A DNA stretch of 35,451 nt, from contig NZ_FUGD01000099.1 of assembly GCF_900162815.1 (NCBI RefSeq), positions 1 to 35,451 on the forward strand, read 5' to 3'. The translations under genes and the position numbers were made by a program. This stretch comes from Psychrobacter pasteurii (lineage in GTDB: Bacteria > Pseudomonadota > Gammaproteobacteria > Pseudomonadales > Moraxellaceae). Shown here one piece after another: positions 34,945 to 35,451 of this stretch; position 1 is the stretch's first letter, and every line of letters starts with the position of its first letter. The notes under the pieces are model-generated. The model was not told the origin of the DNA. It saw only the letters and a program-made list of their open reading frames with translations, and ran no database searches.

Positions 34945-35451
34945 AAATGCTAAGCGGACAAGGCTGTGGCGTGTGCCAAGGACGGTTTGAATTAAAACGA
35001 ATACACGAGTAAGAATTTATCACCGGTCGCCGTAAAACCACCCACTTCAGGGCATAGGTATCTACACAAATTTACTAGCGGCATCAGCGAATTCACGTAG
35101 TTGGTCAGGGGGATAATGATTTACCAGTTCGGTAAAATTAAGCCACTGGAACAATCCTGCCATCACAGCAGGTGCGGTTATTGGTTTGCTGCGTTTCATT
35201 TGTCGACCTGAGAGGCGGACTAAAAACAAAGCAAACTCTTGTGACTGTTTATCAGATGCTTGCATAATACGCCACACGAGCGTACAAGCCTGAGAGGCAA
35301 TCAACAACCGCTTAAAATAAGCGTCTCCACTTTGCTGTAACCAGGACTCTAACTGAAGTCCTGCACTTTTAAGCAATTTAAAATAAGATTCTATTTGCCA
35401 ACGCCAATAATACCACTGACTAATATCTGTACCCTTGACGGACGTCTCTTG
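34945..35451 (-). mobile_element. IS4-family insertion sequence, partial
   Basis: It is inferred from the transposase C-terminus. The boundary with rsmA flanking DNA is not resolved, so the start given is the rsmA end and is only an outer limit. Confidence 0.6.
35062..35451 (-). CDS. IS4-family transposase, C-terminal part
   Basis: The frame enters from the right window edge and ends at TAG 35062-35064, giving 129 visible residues with no start in the window. Residues 14-28 (YYWRWQIESYFKLLK) carry the IS4 signature Y-(2)-R-(3)-E-(6)-K at Tyr14, Arg17, Glu21 and Lys28, where Glu21 is the last residue of the DDE catalytic triad. RLLIASQACTLVWRIMQ and a helical tail follow. The frame is intact as far as seen. 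The insertion sequence end should lie between 34945 and 35061, but I could not fix a terminal repeat. Confidence 0.85.
   Translation of the reverse strand, partial: QETSVKGTDISQWYYWRWQIESYFKLLKSAGLQLESWLQQSGDAYFKRLLIASQACTLVWRIMQASDKQSQEFALFLVRLSGRQMKRSKPITAPAVMAGLFQWLNFTELVNHYPPDQLREFADAASKFV

Noticed and set aside
34948..35013. A 21-codon frame after rsmA with a GCGVC stretch, possibly the start of a truncated gene.
   Set aside because: It has no ribosome site and no family resemblance; chance open frames of this size are common.
1..35451. Search by eye for CRISPR arrays, tRNA and rRNA genes, toxin-antitoxin pairs and prophage genes.
   Set aside because: No regularly spaced repeats, no tRNA-like cloverleaf and no such protein families were seen.

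Overview
This window looks like chromosomal DNA from a gammaproteobacterium of the Moraxellaceae, most likely Psychrobacter. That is inferred from the moderate-to-low GC content, protein sequences close to the Acinetobacter/Psychrobacter type (IspB, L21/L27, LolA, DapD, AcnB, LipA, DnaB, PdxA-RsmA), and an AdeIJK/MexAB-OprM-style efflux operon. It was not checked by any search. Most of the window is conserved housekeeping DNA, with a mobile-element fragment at each edge.

Layout. 1-1131: left part of an IS607-type transposon (serine recombinase TnpA overlapping a TnpB gene cut by the window edge), with a dyad over the tnpA start. 1257-2275: a putative lipoprotein and a small membrane protein, both unrecognised. 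2377-8818 (minus): a three-gene RND efflux operon (adaptor, pump, outer-membrane channel) preceded by a long non-coding stretch with several inverted repeats. 9387-10433 (minus): ispB, back to back with rplU-rpmA (11015-11724). 12139-12855: lolA. 13135-13789: a TetR-type regulator whose frame is broken at a run of seven C. 13839-17893 (minus): an EmrE/DMT-type transporter downstream of queE, then dapD and an alpha/beta hydrolase.

18257-21783: an operon of overlapping genes for a TAXI-type TRAP transporter (binding lipoprotein, DUF1850 protein, fused permease). 21890-23500 (minus): lipA and a PcaC-like carboxymuconolactone decarboxylase family gene. 23923-26526: acnB, with a plausible promoter and a structured leader. 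26742-28583: a PLP aminotransferase and a PACE-family exporter. 28633-32214 (minus): a PaaG-like enoyl-CoA isomerase/hydratase, a threonine aldolase family gene and dnaB. 32738-34944: pdxA-rsmA. 35062-35451 (minus): the C-terminal end of an IS4-family transposase running off the window.

Many gene ends carry convincing rho-independent terminators, several of them shared by convergent genes. I see no rRNA, tRNA or CRISPR array, and no clearly new multi-gene system. The most useful leads are the frameshifted tetR, the palindromes upstream of the RND operon, the structured leaders of acnB and the PACE gene, the queE-transporter pair, the long C-terminal tail of the outer-membrane channel, and the dyad at the IS607 tnpA start.
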